This document shows positions 41,657 to 50,325 of a stretch of 64,000 nt of DNA, one piece after another. Location: NCBI RefSeq assembly GCF_024138715.1, contig NZ_CP092074.1, positions 3,720,001 to 3,784,000 of the forward strand. The letters are read 5' to 3'. The position numbers were made by a program, and so were the translations under genes. The stretch's first letter is position 1. Each line of letters begins with the position of its first letter. The stretch comes from Emticicia sp. 21SJ11W-3 (GTDB lineage: Bacteria > Bacteroidota > Bacteroidia > Cytophagales > Spirosomataceae). The notes under the pieces are model-generated. The model was not told the DNA's origin and searched no databases. It saw only the letters and a program-made list of their open reading frames with translations.

Positions 41657-43039
41657 TCAGCGAAATGCAACTCTCCACACTTTCCCTGTAAGGTCGGTAA
41701 TAAACAATTCATTTCCTACTTTTTCTGCGTCTGTCAGCTTAAAAAAACCGCTTACCAGCCGGGTGGTCTTTACCAGGTAATTATTGTCTGCGGTGTTAAA
41801 AATTAATTGTAACCAACACAAATCGCCGCCTCTGTCCTGTTCTGGGCTATATCCACCAATTGCCTCCTCGGGTGAATACGCCAATACAAAACCGGCACCC
41901 TTAAAAGGCGCTTTAAAAGAGCTATCAACATCAAAAACCAAACCCACCGGAGACCGATGACCCGTAAAAGTAGTGATTGAGGCACACTGGTACATTTTTC
42001 CGCTGGTCGGGTCCCGTAACCATTTAGCATCCGGGCCCAGATTTTTTACAGGCTCTGTAAAAACAACATTACCGGGTCTTTGCGGATACGCCGCGTCATT
42101 ATAAAAAATATTTCTTTTTAGCGCATCTGCGGGTAACAGCTTATCTTTTTCAGGCCTGAAACCAGCAAACTGCATTGGGGTATCATTTCCACCCATCCTC
42201 CACGGAAACCCATAATGATGATGGTGCCGAAGCCAGTTCAGTTCTTCGGGGTCATCTCTATCGCCAGAGTTCTCTACCCCAAACAAATGCCCGTTACCAG
42301 CAAAGGCCATGTCGAATTCATTTCTTACGCCGCTGGCAAAAACATACCCACTGGCATATAAGGCCTCGTCATTATTGGGTAGATATACATTAACAGCATT
42401 GACCGGGATTCTGAAAATTTTGGCAGTAAGCGGCACCTCCCTCAGTCCGGTATATATGCCTGCGTCTTTTATTTCTCCGTGGTCGGTTCTTGAGCCGCTG
42501 GCAATATACAATGAGTCTTTAGCTGGTGACAAACACACCCCGGCAAAGGCGTGGTCATACAAAGTACCGGAAGACGGGTAAGCCTCTGTTACCAGCATGG
42601 TAATCCAATCTTTTGAGCCATCCGGCCTGATAGTACATTTTTCTACCAGGCCATAACCCACCGAGCTTTCTGAATCGTTATTATTGCCTACCAGAATTAA
42701 TGTATTTTCAAAAAACACCATTCCCTGAAGGTAATTAATCTTGTGTTCGTCTGTATTAATAAAGACCGTTTCGTCGCCTGAGGTACCATTAATAATCGGA
42801 ATCCTGAACACGTTGCCGTCTGTGTTGCAGGTATATAAAACGGCATTGAGGCTATCGTACACAATACGAACAGGTAAATGACTGAGCGTTTTAAACAAAC
42901 GCACGCTGATGTTTTCAGCAAATGCCTTTGCTACTACAGGCTTGCTGTTTATACTGTCTTTTACCTCTGCCGGCTGTATCTGCGCCCTGGTTGAGCCTTG
43001 GGCGGCTATGAGCACTATCATAAAAATCAGTCTTATCAT
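41657..43039 (-). CDS. Secreted PQQ-type sugar dehydrogenase-like beta-propeller protein
   Basis: A 460-residue exported protein (signal MIRLIFMIVLIAAQGSTRAQ). The blades resemble the glucose/sorbosone dehydrogenase (GSDH) family: DHAFAGVCLSPAKDSLYIASGSRTD, FASGVRNEFDMAFAGNGHLFG, VENSGDRDDPEELNWLRHH, and GHRSPVGLVFDVDSS. In true soluble glucose dehydrogenases a His and two Arg contact PQQ and substrate; His and Arg residues occur at the matching regions (DHAFAG, SGVRNEFD), but PQQ binding cannot be confirmed by eye. It probably acts in the periplasm. Monocistronic. Confidence 0.8.
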   Translation of the reverse strand: MIRLIFMIVLIAAQGSTRAQIQPAEVKDSINSKPVVAKAFAENISVRLFKTLSHLPVRIVYDSLNAVLYTCNTDGNVFRIPIINGTSGDETVFINTDEHKINYLQGMVFFENTLILVGNNNDSESSVGYGLVEKCTIRPDGSKDWITMLVTEAYPSSGTLYDHAFAGVCLSPAKDSLYIASGSRTDHGEIKDAGIYTGLREVPLTAKIFRIPVNAVNVYLPNNDEALYASGYVFASGVRNEFDMAFAGNGHLFGVENSGDRDDPEELNWLRHHHHYGFPWRMGGNDTPMQFAGFRPEKDKLLPADALKRNIFYNDAAYPQRPGNVVFTEPVKNLGPDAKWLRDPTSGKMYQCASITTFTGHRSPVGLVFDVDSSFKAPFKGAGFVLAYSPEEAIGGYSPEQDRGGDLCWLQLIFNTADNNYLVKTTRLVSGFFKLTDAEKVGNELFITDLTGKVWRVAFR

Positions 43040-43273
43040 TTTTATCAGTTCAAAGTCGGCATTAATAGATTTTTATATAACGCTAACTACAACTGGTGTG
43101 TTTCGACTTAATTTTTTATTAATCAGGTGCCATTCCAATCCATTTCTATTAAGAAGTTTAACTTTTTTGGAAATAATAGATAAAAACTAAACTCAATTTG
43201 TGAATTAACATCTGAAAAAACTTTTTTTTGCATTAGTTTTATGGTGAATCTCAAAAAGTAATAAATTATTAAA

Positions 43274-44719
43274 ATGTCTACACTGGAGCGACAGGTAACA
43301 AAGCGTCTGACAAAATTTTATATACTTGCTCTGACAGCCGTAGCCGTTCTATCAATTACAGGGCAAATGCTGATTCAGCATTCATTAAAAGAAACCCTTG
43401 ACGACGCCCACGTAGTAAACATTGCAGGACGCCAGCGAATGCTCAGCCAGCGTTTATCTAAAATGGCTATTCTGCTTACCAGTACCGACCGTTTTTCGGA
43501 CGAAGCCAATTACTACGAAAAAGACTTTGCTGAAACCCTGACACTCTGGACTAAATGCCACGAAGGCTTTATGAAAGGCAGCGTGCAGTTTTCGCAGGAA
43601 GTAGCTGTAAAGAACTCAGCAAGTACGGTTGCCATGCTGCAGGAACTTGACCCGGTTTTCAGGTTGATAAAAAACAGAATGGAACTGATTGGCAACGAAA
43701 AAACAGCCAACAAACATAAAATACTGGATGAGGTACTTCTGAACGAACGACTGTACCTGAACCAGATGGATAAAATTGTGTTTCAATATGACCAGGAGGC
43801 AGAAGCAAGAGTAAAACGGGTACAAAATATTGAATTACTGCTTTTTGTTGTAACAATCAGCATACTGGTTTTAGAAGGCCTGCTTATTTTCAGACCCCTT
43901 ACACATTATATAAAACAGGTTATAAAGAAACTTCTTGATTCAGAAGAAGCCCTGCAACAAAAAAACCTTGAGCTGAGTATGGCCAATCAGAAACTACTGG
44001 AAGCACAAGAGAATATTATAAAGATAACGGCCGAAAAATATGAACTGATAAGAAAAGAAGACAACGTGCGCTCTGGCGCGCTGCTTGAAGGACAGGAAGA
44101 AGAACGCCGGAGGCTATCAAGAGAGCTGCATGATGGCATCGGGCAAATGTTAACCGGCCTGAAACTGAATAGCGAAAGGCTGAAAGATGTATTGCCCACA
44201 AACGAAAAACAGAAGCGTATACTTGAAGAGCATAATAAATTGATAGACGAAACCATTGGCGCAACCCGCGAGGTGTCGTTCAATCTTATGCCGCCCATAC
44301 TGACTGATTTCGGATTGGGTGCTGCTATCAGGTTACTGGCTGAAAATACCACAAGAAGTACCGGAATAAAACTGACCTTTGAAAGCAATCTGGACAACCT
44401 TAGGCTCAACAGCAATTTAGAAGTAAATCTGTACAGAATAGTACAGGAGGCTCTCAATAATATAATGAAGCATGCCAAAGCCACCGAAGTGTTCATATCG
44501 CTCAACAAAACCAAGACCGAAGTTGAGCTGTTAATTACAGATAACGGAATTGGATTTGACCCAAAAAGTATAAAAAATGAATCTGCCATTAACAATGGGC
44601 TGTCTAATATGCAAACACGCGTACATTTGTCGGGCGGACAGCTGAAAATCCATTCAATACCAACCAAAGGAACCCAAATAATAGTAAAAATACCCAAACA
44701 ATATGCTAAACAAAATTAA
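43274..44719 (+). CDS. NarX-like sensor histidine kinase (PilJ-type input, HisKA_3)
   Basis: A 481-residue membrane kinase. It has TM1 (about 15-36), then a periplasmic domain starting VVNIAGRQRMLSQRLSKMA, the P-box-like motif of NarX/PilJ type sensors that bind small anions, TM2 (about 190-207), a coiled coil, HisKA_3 with EEERRRLSRELHDGIGQMLT (His286), and HATPase (QEALNNIMKHAKA, DNGIGFD, GLSNMQTRV). It overlaps the next response regulator gene by 17 bases. The P-box suggests nitrate/nitrite sensing, but no nitrate reductase is in the window, so the ligand is open. Confidence 0.9.
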   Translation: MSTLERQVTKRLTKFYILALTAVAVLSITGQMLIQHSLKETLDDAHVVNIAGRQRMLSQRLSKMAILLTSTDRFSDEANYYEKDFAETLTLWTKCHEGFMKGSVQFSQEVAVKNSASTVAMLQELDPVFRLIKNRMELIGNEKTANKHKILDEVLLNERLYLNQMDKIVFQYDQEAEARVKRVQNIELLLFVVTISILVLEGLLIFRPLTHYIKQVIKKLLDSEEALQQKNLELSMANQKLLEAQENIIKITAEKYELIRKEDNVRSGALLEGQEEERRRLSRELHDGIGQMLTGLKLNSERLKDVLPTNEKQKRILEEHNKLIDETIGATREVSFNLMPPILTDFGLGAAIRLLAENTTRSTGIKLTFESNLDNLRLNSNLEVNLYRIVQEALNNIMKHAKATEVFISLNKTKTEVELLITDNGIGFDPKSIKNESAINNGLSNMQTRVHLSGGQLKIHSIPTKGTQIIVKIPKQYAKQN

Positions 44720-45359
44720 ACTGTTGGTTGTTGATGACCACGCGATTGTACGCAGGGGCATTATCAATTTACTTGAAGAGGAAGAAAACATTGAAATTGC
44801 AGGAGAAGCCTCTGACGGCACCGAAGCCCTGGAGGGAATAAAAGAACTGAAACCGGATGTAGTACTGCTTGATTTGTCTATGCCCAAAATGACAGGCCTG
44901 GAAGTGACCCGGATTATATCGCAGAAATACCCCACAGTAAAGCCACTCATTTTTTCTATGCATAATAATCAGGAGTACATGGTATCAGCAGTTGAAAACG
45001 GCGCAATGGGTTATTTGCTGAAAGACACCAGCAAGGAAGAAATCTTAAAAGCCATTAGTACAGTGGCAGCTGGGCAAAAGTACTTCCCCCCTACTGTATC
45101 GGCCATGATTATCGACGGACTGATGAACGAGCGAAAAAACAGTGCATCAGCCATAAGGAAAGAGGCCTCAGCGATAGTAGATTCGTTGTCGAAACAGGAA
45201 AAAGTAATTCTTAGCTATATAGTAGAAGGGTTGAGCAGCCAGGAAATATCAGAAAAACTGAACCTGAGCGTAAGAACGGTCTCTAACCACCGGGCAAATA
45301 TTTTGCGTAAAACCCACGTTAGAAACACTGCAGAGCTGGTTCGGCTGGCTGTAGAATAG
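44703..45359 (+). CDS. NarL/LuxR family response regulator
   Basis: A 218-residue regulator. The receiver domain has VVDDHAIVRRGI at the N terminus, phospho-acceptor Asp57 (VVLLDLSMPKMTG), and a KDTSKEE lysine motif. The C-terminal LuxR-type HTH reads LSYIVEGLSSQEISEKLNLS, followed by VRTVSNHRANILRK, the recognition helix. It is translationally coupled with the preceding NarX-like kinase (17-base overlap), so they form a two-component pair. Targets not identifiable here. The 215 bases after it carry only the tRNA promoter. Confidence 0.95.
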   Translation: MLNKIKLLVVDDHAIVRRGIINLLEEEENIEIAGEASDGTEALEGIKELKPDVVLLDLSMPKMTGLEVTRIISQKYPTVKPLIFSMHNNQEYMVSAVENGAMGYLLKDTSKEEILKAISTVAAGQKYFPPTVSAMIIDGLMNERKNSASAIRKEASAIVDSLSKQEKVILSYIVEGLSSQEISEKLNLSVRTVSNHRANILRKTHVRNTAELVRLAVE

Positions 45360-45507
45360 CAGCAACGCTGCCAAAGCACTTATTTGCCGTAGAAAACACA
45401 AAAAGGCGGCAAAACTTATCAACACCCTAAAACATTGACCATAAGAAGTTTCAGTCCATAAAAAACCTATTGTTCAGCAATTATTTAAAATATTTTTCAG
45501 ATTTTAT

Positions 45508-45538
45508 TTGACACATATACCTGAAACGCCTAATTTTG
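45508..45538 (+). promoter_or_regulatory. Promoter of tRNA-Asn (TTG-N20-TAATTTTG)
   Basis: TTG at 45508-45510, a 20-base spacer and TAATTTTG at 45531-45538 fit the Bacteroidota consensus exactly. The start point would be about 30 bases upstream of the mature tRNA. Confidence 0.75.
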
Positions 45539-45574
45539 CACCACGATTTCAGAAAAGGGAATCGCGGCAAAGAT

Positions 45575-45648
45575 TCCCGAATAGCTCAGTCGGTTAGAGC
45601 ATCTGACTGTTAATCAGAGGGTCGCTGGTTCGAGCCCAGCTTCGGGAG
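45575..45648 (+). tRNA. tRNA-Asn (anticodon GTT)
   Basis: A complete cloverleaf: acceptor stem TCCCGAA/TTCGGGA, D arm with AGCTCAGTCGGTTAGAGC, anticodon stem TCTGA/TCAGA with loop CTGTTAA (GTT), T arm GCTGGTTCGAGCCCAGC, and discriminator G. No CCA is encoded; the next bases are CAT. Confidence 0.97.
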
Positions 45649-45656
45649 CATCAAGT

Positions 45657-45690
45657 AAAGCACTTAGCAGCAATGTTAGGTGCTTTTTTT
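45657..45690 (+). terminator. Terminator after tRNA-Asn
   Basis: AAAGCACTTA (45657-45666) pairs with TAGGTGCTTT (45677-45686, one wobble) followed by further T. It sits right after the tRNA and before the convergent bestrophin gene. Confidence 0.8.
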
Positions 45691-45732
45691 CTACCCAAAA
45701 TTTGTAAAGATATTCTAATTAAACCGGGGCAA

Positions 45733-46638
45733 TCACGGCTTTATTTTATTTCTTACCTCGTTACAATTTTGTTCAATTGTTTGGCAGATTTCGTTAATTG
45801 TTACAGAGGTTTTATTTTCAGAGAAGGGTTCTCCAAACAAGTTGGCCAGTTTATTGATAGTCAGAAAAGCTGAACTGATAATAACCATAATCGGAATGGC
45901 CAGCAACTCAAATCCACTATTTTCTCCACCCAGGTCAATGTCTCCTATAAATACCGGAATCAGTACCACATAAAAGCTGACAATAATCCTTGTAAAAGCA
46001 CTATAAATCATTAAAAATGGCGTATTCCTGATTCTCTCAGCTTTCCCCTGAATCTCATAAAACCGGTTAATGTGTTGCATTAAATCGCCTTTTTCTACGT
46101 TTGCTTTTTCAGAAAAACCGGCTTCAATACTTACTGCCAGTGCAACCAGTATTTCATTTGAAATTTTATTTCCTGTATCAACCTTAAACTCATCAAGTAT
46201 TTGTTTTGATTCCGCGCTAAAGACTGGCTTGAAATTATGATGCATTTCATTCTTTAACTGCCGGATATACAAGACCGCCATGTCAATCAATTTCGCTGCC
46301 TGAAGAGTACCGTCAGTTCTGGCGGTTTCGCGCATATTCTCAGGATTCCCAAAATAAACGTATATTTTTGTAACAAAACTTCGGGTGTTGTTGGTCAACT
46401 CACCAAAAATCTTTCTCGCTTCCCACCACCTGTCATAGGCAGAATTCATTCTGAATCCCAGGAAAAACGCCACGGCCAGTCCAAATACAGAACCGATTTG
46501 CCCCGAAACTTTGTAAATATGGTCTCCAAAATACTCTTCAATAACAAGCACCAAAATTGCATACACCGTTGTAAGCACAATAAATGGCGAAGCGATTTTC
46601 AACAATTGAAGTAGGCCTTCCTTTTCAGTTTTTATCAT
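45733..46638 (-). CDS. Bestrophin family ion channel-like protein
   Basis: A 301-residue membrane protein of the bestrophin/UPF0187 family. It has FIVLTTVYAILVLVIEEYFG, VSGQIGSVFGLAVAFFLGFRMNSAYDRWWEARKIFGELTNNTRSF (the conserved FRxNxxYdRWWEgR block), and ERIRNTPFLMIYSAFTR with helix pairs. Bacterial bestrophins form pentameric channels, often for cations or chloride. Last gene of a membrane-protein run (VIT, DUF2231-like, bestrophin) transcribed on the minus strand; 29 bases separate it from the gene before it. Confidence 0.9.
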   Translation of the reverse strand: MIKTEKEGLLQLLKIASPFIVLTTVYAILVLVIEEYFGDHIYKVSGQIGSVFGLAVAFFLGFRMNSAYDRWWEARKIFGELTNNTRSFVTKIYVYFGNPENMRETARTDGTLQAAKLIDMAVLYIRQLKNEMHHNFKPVFSAESKQILDEFKVDTGNKISNEILVALAVSIEAGFSEKANVEKGDLMQHINRFYEIQGKAERIRNTPFLMIYSAFTRIIVSFYVVLIPVFIGDIDLGGENSGFELLAIPIMVIISSAFLTINKLANLFGEPFSENKTSVTINEICQTIEQNCNEVRNKIKP

Positions 46639-46667
46639 TTTACCTGCCCGGCTTGTTTACTTTTCTG

Positions 46668-47135
46668 TTATTTATCGTCAGCTGGTTGTTGGTAACCTTT
46701 TCTTATTTCAGTATGACGTATTTCTCCGCCTGTTGTTCCGGTTTGTCTGCCAAAGTATATTACTATTAAAGCCAGCACCAAAGCGCCATTTGACACCATT
46801 GAAGCAAAGCTCTTACCCTTAAAGCTAGCCCATAGACCCAAAGCAGACAAGCCACCCAAAACATAGACAACCAGGGCAAAGGATTCTGCTATTTCCTCAT
46901 GATTTTTAATGTCATTTTCTGTCACCCCGCTAATTTTCTCTGCCACTTCTTCTGCGCCTTCACCAGTTGCCATTGCCGCCATGGCAGCAAATGCGCCCAG
47001 AACAAAAATCATCAGACCTGTACGTTTAACAGCCTCAGATTTAGAAATAATGCCCGTTATCAATACTATTACACCAACAATAGGGAAAACTATTGGTAAA
47101 TGATTGACTACTAAATGCCAGTGTGCTCCGTTCAT
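46668..47135 (-). CDS. Four-helix membrane protein, DUF2231-like
   Basis: A 155-residue protein with four hydrophobic segments (about 12-30, 38-58, 82-102, 112-128). The N terminus MNGAHWHLVVNHLPIVFP, with His residues near the first helix, and the GEGAEEVAEKI loop recall DUF2231 proteins, in which paired His residues may bind heme. The last 20 residues are polar. The gap to the VIT gene before it is 18 bases, so they are probably co-transcribed. Function unknown. Confidence 0.7.
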   Translation of the reverse strand: MNGAHWHLVVNHLPIVFPIVGVIVLITGIISKSEAVKRTGLMIFVLGAFAAMAAMATGEGAEEVAEKISGVTENDIKNHEEIAESFALVVYVLGGLSALGLWASFKGKSFASMVSNGALVLALIVIYFGRQTGTTGGEIRHTEIRKGYQQPADDK

Positions 47136-47153
47136 AATACAAATGTTTAAGTG

Positions 47154-47855
47154 TTACACATTAACGCCAAAAAGATATCCAACAAAAGCAGAGAGTGCCA
47201 TAGCTATGGTACCCCACACCGTAATGCGCAAAATAGCCTTGGCAATACCAGACCCGCCCGTTTTTGCTGCGGTTGCCCCAAGTAAAACCAGAAAAACAAT
47301 AGTAAATCCGTAAAGCCAGTATTCCATGCCCTTTACAGGCGCAAATAGGATAACCAGCAATGGTAATACGCCACCAACACAAAAAGAAGCGCCAGAAGCC
47401 AATGCAGCCTGTATAGGATTAGCCTGACTGATTTCGTTAATGCCTAACTCATCTCTCATGTGTGTACCCAAAGCATCTTTTTCGGTTAGTTCAATAGCAA
47501 CCTGCATGGCTGTTTCTTTTTTCAGGCCTCGTCTTTCATAAATCTGAGCCAGAATTTTCAATTCCTCTTCTGGCATTTCGGCCAGTTCCTGCTTTTCTCT
47601 TTCTATATCAGCTTTTTCTGTGTCTGTCTGAGAACTAACCGATACATACTCGCCTGCTGCCATAGACAATGCACCGGCAACTAACCCTGCAACAGTAGCC
47701 AATACGATGGGCTCTCTGGTTATACTTGCGGCTGAAACACCAATAGCAAGGCTCGAAATAGATATAATGCCATCATTAGCACCCAAAACCGCTGCTCTTA
47801 ACCAGTTACTACGGTGTATGTAATGGCTGTCTAAGTAATTGTCAATTGTTACCAT
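47154..47855 (-). CDS. VIT1/CCC1 family iron/manganese transporter-like protein
   Basis: A 233-residue membrane protein of the VIT family. The conserved start is HRSNWLRAAVLGANDGIIS, followed by SIAIG-type helix I, GLVAGALSMAAGEYVSVSSQ with the family Gly-Ala-Gly pattern, the soluble acidic helix (ELAEMPEEELKILAQIYERRGL) that binds metal in plant VIT1, and LGASFCVGG-like helices. It exports or sequesters iron or manganese. The start at 47855 is chosen from the conserved N terminus; a further 12 codons upstream are in frame. A good promoter lies just upstream. Confidence 0.92.
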   Translation of the reverse strand: MVTIDNYLDSHYIHRSNWLRAAVLGANDGIISISSLAIGVSAASITREPIVLATVAGLVAGALSMAAGEYVSVSSQTDTEKADIEREKQELAEMPEEELKILAQIYERRGLKKETAMQVAIELTEKDALGTHMRDELGINEISQANPIQAALASGASFCVGGVLPLLVILFAPVKGMEYWLYGFTIVFLVLLGATAAKTGGSGIAKAILRITVWGTIAMALSAFVGYLFGVNV

Positions 47856-47907
47856 AATTGTCTTAAATTTAGGCGGCAGAGGAATAAACACCCTAATGAA
47901 TAAAGAA

Positions 47908-47915
47908 CAAAGCTA
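47908..47915 (-). promoter_or_regulatory. -7 element (TAGCTTTG, minus strand) for the VIT-bestrophin run
   Basis: CAAAGCTA on the plus strand equals TAGCTTTG on the minus strand, about 53 bases upstream of the VIT start. A minus-strand TTG occurs about 24 bases further up, slightly long. Confidence 0.45.
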
Positions 47916-48043
47916 GTTTATTCTTTATATGAAAAAACACAAGAGCAAAGAAAATCAACGAAAGATACCACAAACCTGATTTAAGGTACTGAAAAACGTC
48001 AGAACCTGTTAATAGTAAACCTATAGAAGAAGCGTTTATAACA

Positions 48044-48505
48044 TTATACGGATATCTGGTTTGAAAGATACTGGCTGTAACTTTCAATTATTTTTAGCAG
48101 ATTGCCCTTGGTGAGCGGTTTATTTACATACAGTCTGACGTCTTTGTTTTGTTCTGCCCGCCCCTTGTCTGCAGGGTCTATTGACGACGTAAGCATAACA
48201 ATAAAAACACCTTCTCTCAACTTTTCATCAATTGTACAGTAATTTTCAAGAAAGGCCCACCCATCCATAACAGGCATATTGATATCAAGCAAAACCAACC
48301 CGGGCAACAATCTGTTTTCTATTCCTTCAAATGCGCCTTTGCCTGTCAGGTAGTCAAGTGCCTCTTGCCCAGACATTACCACTTCAACCGGGTATGCCAG
48401 TTCGCAGTTTTTTATTAACTTCTGATGCATAAAGTTGATAATCTTGTCATCATCAACCAGCAAAACACATCGTTTTTGTTCATTTTTTTCTATATTGTTC
48501 ATCAT
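48044..48505 (-). CDS. Single-domain response regulator
   Basis: A 153-residue receiver of the Rcp1/CheY-like type. It has LLVDDDKIINFMHQ at the N terminus, phospho-acceptor Asp74 in LVLLDINMPVMDGWAFLE, Thr-Ser in MLTSSIDP, and KPLTKGN. Extra residues between beta-2 and the acceptor and the long C-terminal helix fit this subtype. No output domain. It follows the GAF/PAS protein in the same direction with a 135-base gap, so the two may work together. Confidence 0.93.
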   Translation of the reverse strand: MMNNIEKNEQKRCVLLVDDDKIINFMHQKLIKNCELAYPVEVVMSGQEALDYLTGKGAFEGIENRLLPGLVLLDINMPVMDGWAFLENYCTIDEKLREGVFIVMLTSSIDPADKGRAEQNKDVRLYVNKPLTKGNLLKIIESYSQYLSNQISV

Positions 48506-48640
48506 GGCTATAACTTAATAAAGTTTTCAACTTACTATTTCAAACTGAAATAATCACTCTGTTTTATCTTCCGTCTACTTTAAAAAGTCAAAAAAAATTA
48601 AGCAGTTTACTATATCTGTCTTCTGTTGTGTTATTTAATT

Positions 48641-49756
48641 TCAATTGTCAGCAACAGCTGTTTTCATATCAGTCAGGTCTCTTGTTACCTTTGTAAACCC
48701 AATTACTTCATGTTTATCATCATGTATGGCTGTAATAACCACGCTTCCCCAAAACCGTGACCCATCTTTACGTACGCGCCAGCCTTCATCTTTCACAAAC
48801 CCTTTATCTATGGCCTGGTTTAATAAATATTGCGGACGTTCCGCCTGCCGGTCTTCGGGGGTGTAAAACGTTGAGAAATGCCTACCAATTATATCAATGG
48901 CTTTATAGCCCTTTATTTTTGCAGCCCCGGTGTTCCAGTTTTCTATCTTTCCGTCTCTGTCGAGCAAAATTATGGCATAGTCTTCAATCTCTTCTACCAT
49001 TTTATTAAACCTTACCATTCTCAGGTCTTTTTCAGGAATGGTTTCATTCACAATTGCCGAAATTTTTTTATCCAGAATGCTCGTTGCTTCCTGAATCATT
49101 TCTATCCATTCCTTGTCAACTGTCTGGTAACCCTCTTTAATCAGATTCACCAAACCCATAATAGTAGTGAGAGGATGCCTTACCTCGTGCGACTGAATCT
49201 GGGCAATTTTAAGCAGTGATTTATTCCTTTCCTCAATTTCAGCAATTTTATAATTTAGAATCCTGTTGCTCAATTCAAGCTCCATCAGGTTCGTTATCTG
49301 TTTGGCCAATAAAGCCAAAGTCTTTTGCTGGGTTGCATTTAAAGAGTTGGGCTTCAGGTCGTACAAACAGAGAGAACCCACCACCAGATTATTACTTAAT
49401 ATAAGCGGTGCGCCTGCGTAGAATCTCACAAATGGTTCAGAATAAACCAAAGGATTATTGTTTAAACGGCTATCATTGGTGGTGTCTTGTACAATCTGCA
49501 TCTGGCTTGAATCAACAACCAAATTACAGAATGCAGTTTCACGGGGCATTACTTCAGCGTTATAACCAGACCTAACCTTTAGCCAGTTAGACTTCTCATC
49601 CAATAAGGATATCATAGAAACGGGAACCTCACATAATTCAGCAACCAAATCAACTATTTCCTGATAATCTTTTTGTTTGTCAAACTCAATTTCTAGCAAT
49701 TGATGTACGGCTTCAACCCTTCTTTTTTCCAGTAAACTTTTATCAATCATTGTCAA
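48641..49756 (-). CDS. GAF-HisKA-PAS protein lacking an ATPase domain
   Basis: A 371-residue soluble sensor. It has a GAF domain (about 25-165, with VPVSMISLLDEKSNWLKVRSG and YAGAPLILSNNLVVGSLCLYD), a dimerisation helix with the H-box-like QIQSHEVRHPLTTIMGLVN (His190), and a PAS domain (about 250-360, with GDGKIENWN-like and FYTPEDRQAERP, WRVRKDGSRFWGSVVI). It ends 13 residues after the PAS domain, so no HATPase domain follows and the histidine could only be phosphorylated by another kinase. Adjacent to a lone receiver gene. Sensor adaptor role is an inference. Confidence 0.85.
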   Translation of the reverse strand: MTMIDKSLLEKRRVEAVHQLLEIEFDKQKDYQEIVDLVAELCEVPVSMISLLDEKSNWLKVRSGYNAEVMPRETAFCNLVVDSSQMQIVQDTTNDSRLNNNPLVYSEPFVRFYAGAPLILSNNLVVGSLCLYDLKPNSLNATQQKTLALLAKQITNLMELELSNRILNYKIAEIEERNKSLLKIAQIQSHEVRHPLTTIMGLVNLIKEGYQTVDKEWIEMIQEATSILDKKISAIVNETIPEKDLRMVRFNKMVEEIEDYAIILLDRDGKIENWNTGAAKIKGYKAIDIIGRHFSTFYTPEDRQAERPQYLLNQAIDKGFVKDEGWRVRKDGSRFWGSVVITAIHDDKHEVIGFTKVTRDLTDMKTAVADN

Positions 49757-50238
49757 ATAAATTGAAATCAGAAACTCACGATATTTTCAATACATCTGAG
49801 CGGATTTTAGACTTTAACAATAAGTTAATTATAAGAAGTCACATGATGTTTTAAGGATCAAAGCAAAAATTGCACCATACAATAAATATTATGCTATTTT
49901 TTTAGAATATCAGCTGAGTTTATTAATCCACTAAATACCCGGATTAAGAACATGATTAATTGCAATTATATAAAATTTTAGAAATACTTACAAACGAATA
50001 GTAAAATCAAATTCGGTACTATAAATTTTACCTTTAGTAGCTCAATGCCCGTGTTAATCTTTTAATTCTCCACAACCCTGCTGCTTTTTTTAAAGCAAAA
50101 ACCTCATTTTAAATATTTAACATACCGTTAAATGCACTCGGTAAAACCCCAGGGCATTTGAACAGGCAAAGTACACTATCCTTGATTTTTTATAACGCCT
50201 GCCCGTTTTAACGGCTGGTCTTAAAATGAATTAAGTTA
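49757..50238. other. AT-rich intergenic region without a gene
   Basis: About 480 bases between the divergent sensor and GTPase genes. I see no ORF with protein character and no RNA gene. Its right end leads into the palindromic operator region of the GTPase gene. Confidence 0.5.
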
Positions 50239-50291
50239 AAATAATCTATATTTCAAATGCAACATTGTTGCATTTGAAATATAGATTATTT
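50239..50291 (+). promoter_or_regulatory. 53-base perfect palindrome upstream of the zinc-type GTPase, candidate operator
   Basis: Arms of 26 bases (50239-50264 and 50266-50291) are perfect reverse complements around one central T; the core is TGCAACATTGTTGCA. The -33 TTG (50268-50270) of the GTPase promoter lies just off the centre and the arm ends in the first base of the -7 element. Such a site suits a dimeric or oligomeric repressor; a Zur/Fur-type regulator is a reasonable guess because of the downstream gene. Confidence 0.75.
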
Positions 50292-50298
50292 ACATTTG
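50268..50298 (+). promoter_or_regulatory. Promoter of the COG0523 GTPase gene (TTG-N20-TACATTTG)
   Basis: TTG at 50268-50270, 20-base spacer, TACATTTG at 50291-50298. The spacing is ideal, and the ATG is 27 bases downstream. Confidence 0.8.
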
Positions 50299-50313
50299 CA
50301 ACAATATTGCAAA
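50295..50313 (+). promoter_or_regulatory. Second inverted repeat overlapping the -7 element
   Basis: TTTGCAA and TTGCAAA form 7-base inverted arms with a 5-base spacer. It overlaps the end of the -7 element and the expected transcription start, and shares the TTGCAA/TGCAAC sequence with the centre of the large palindrome, consistent with two sites for one repressor. Confidence 0.65.
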
Positions 50314-50325
50314 AACAGATTTACG

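Noticed and set aside
43274-45359. Nitrate-responsive NarX/NarL assignment
   Set aside because: Only the sensor architecture and P-box-like motif agree; no nitrate or nitrite genes are nearby, so the ligand is not claimed.
47893-48087. 64-codon minus-strand frame with hydrophobic stretches between the VIT gene and the receiver gene
   Set aside because: Overlaps the receiver gene's 3' end by 44 bases and sits on the VIT promoter; probably AT-rich chance hydrophobicity, though a small membrane protein cannot be fully excluded.
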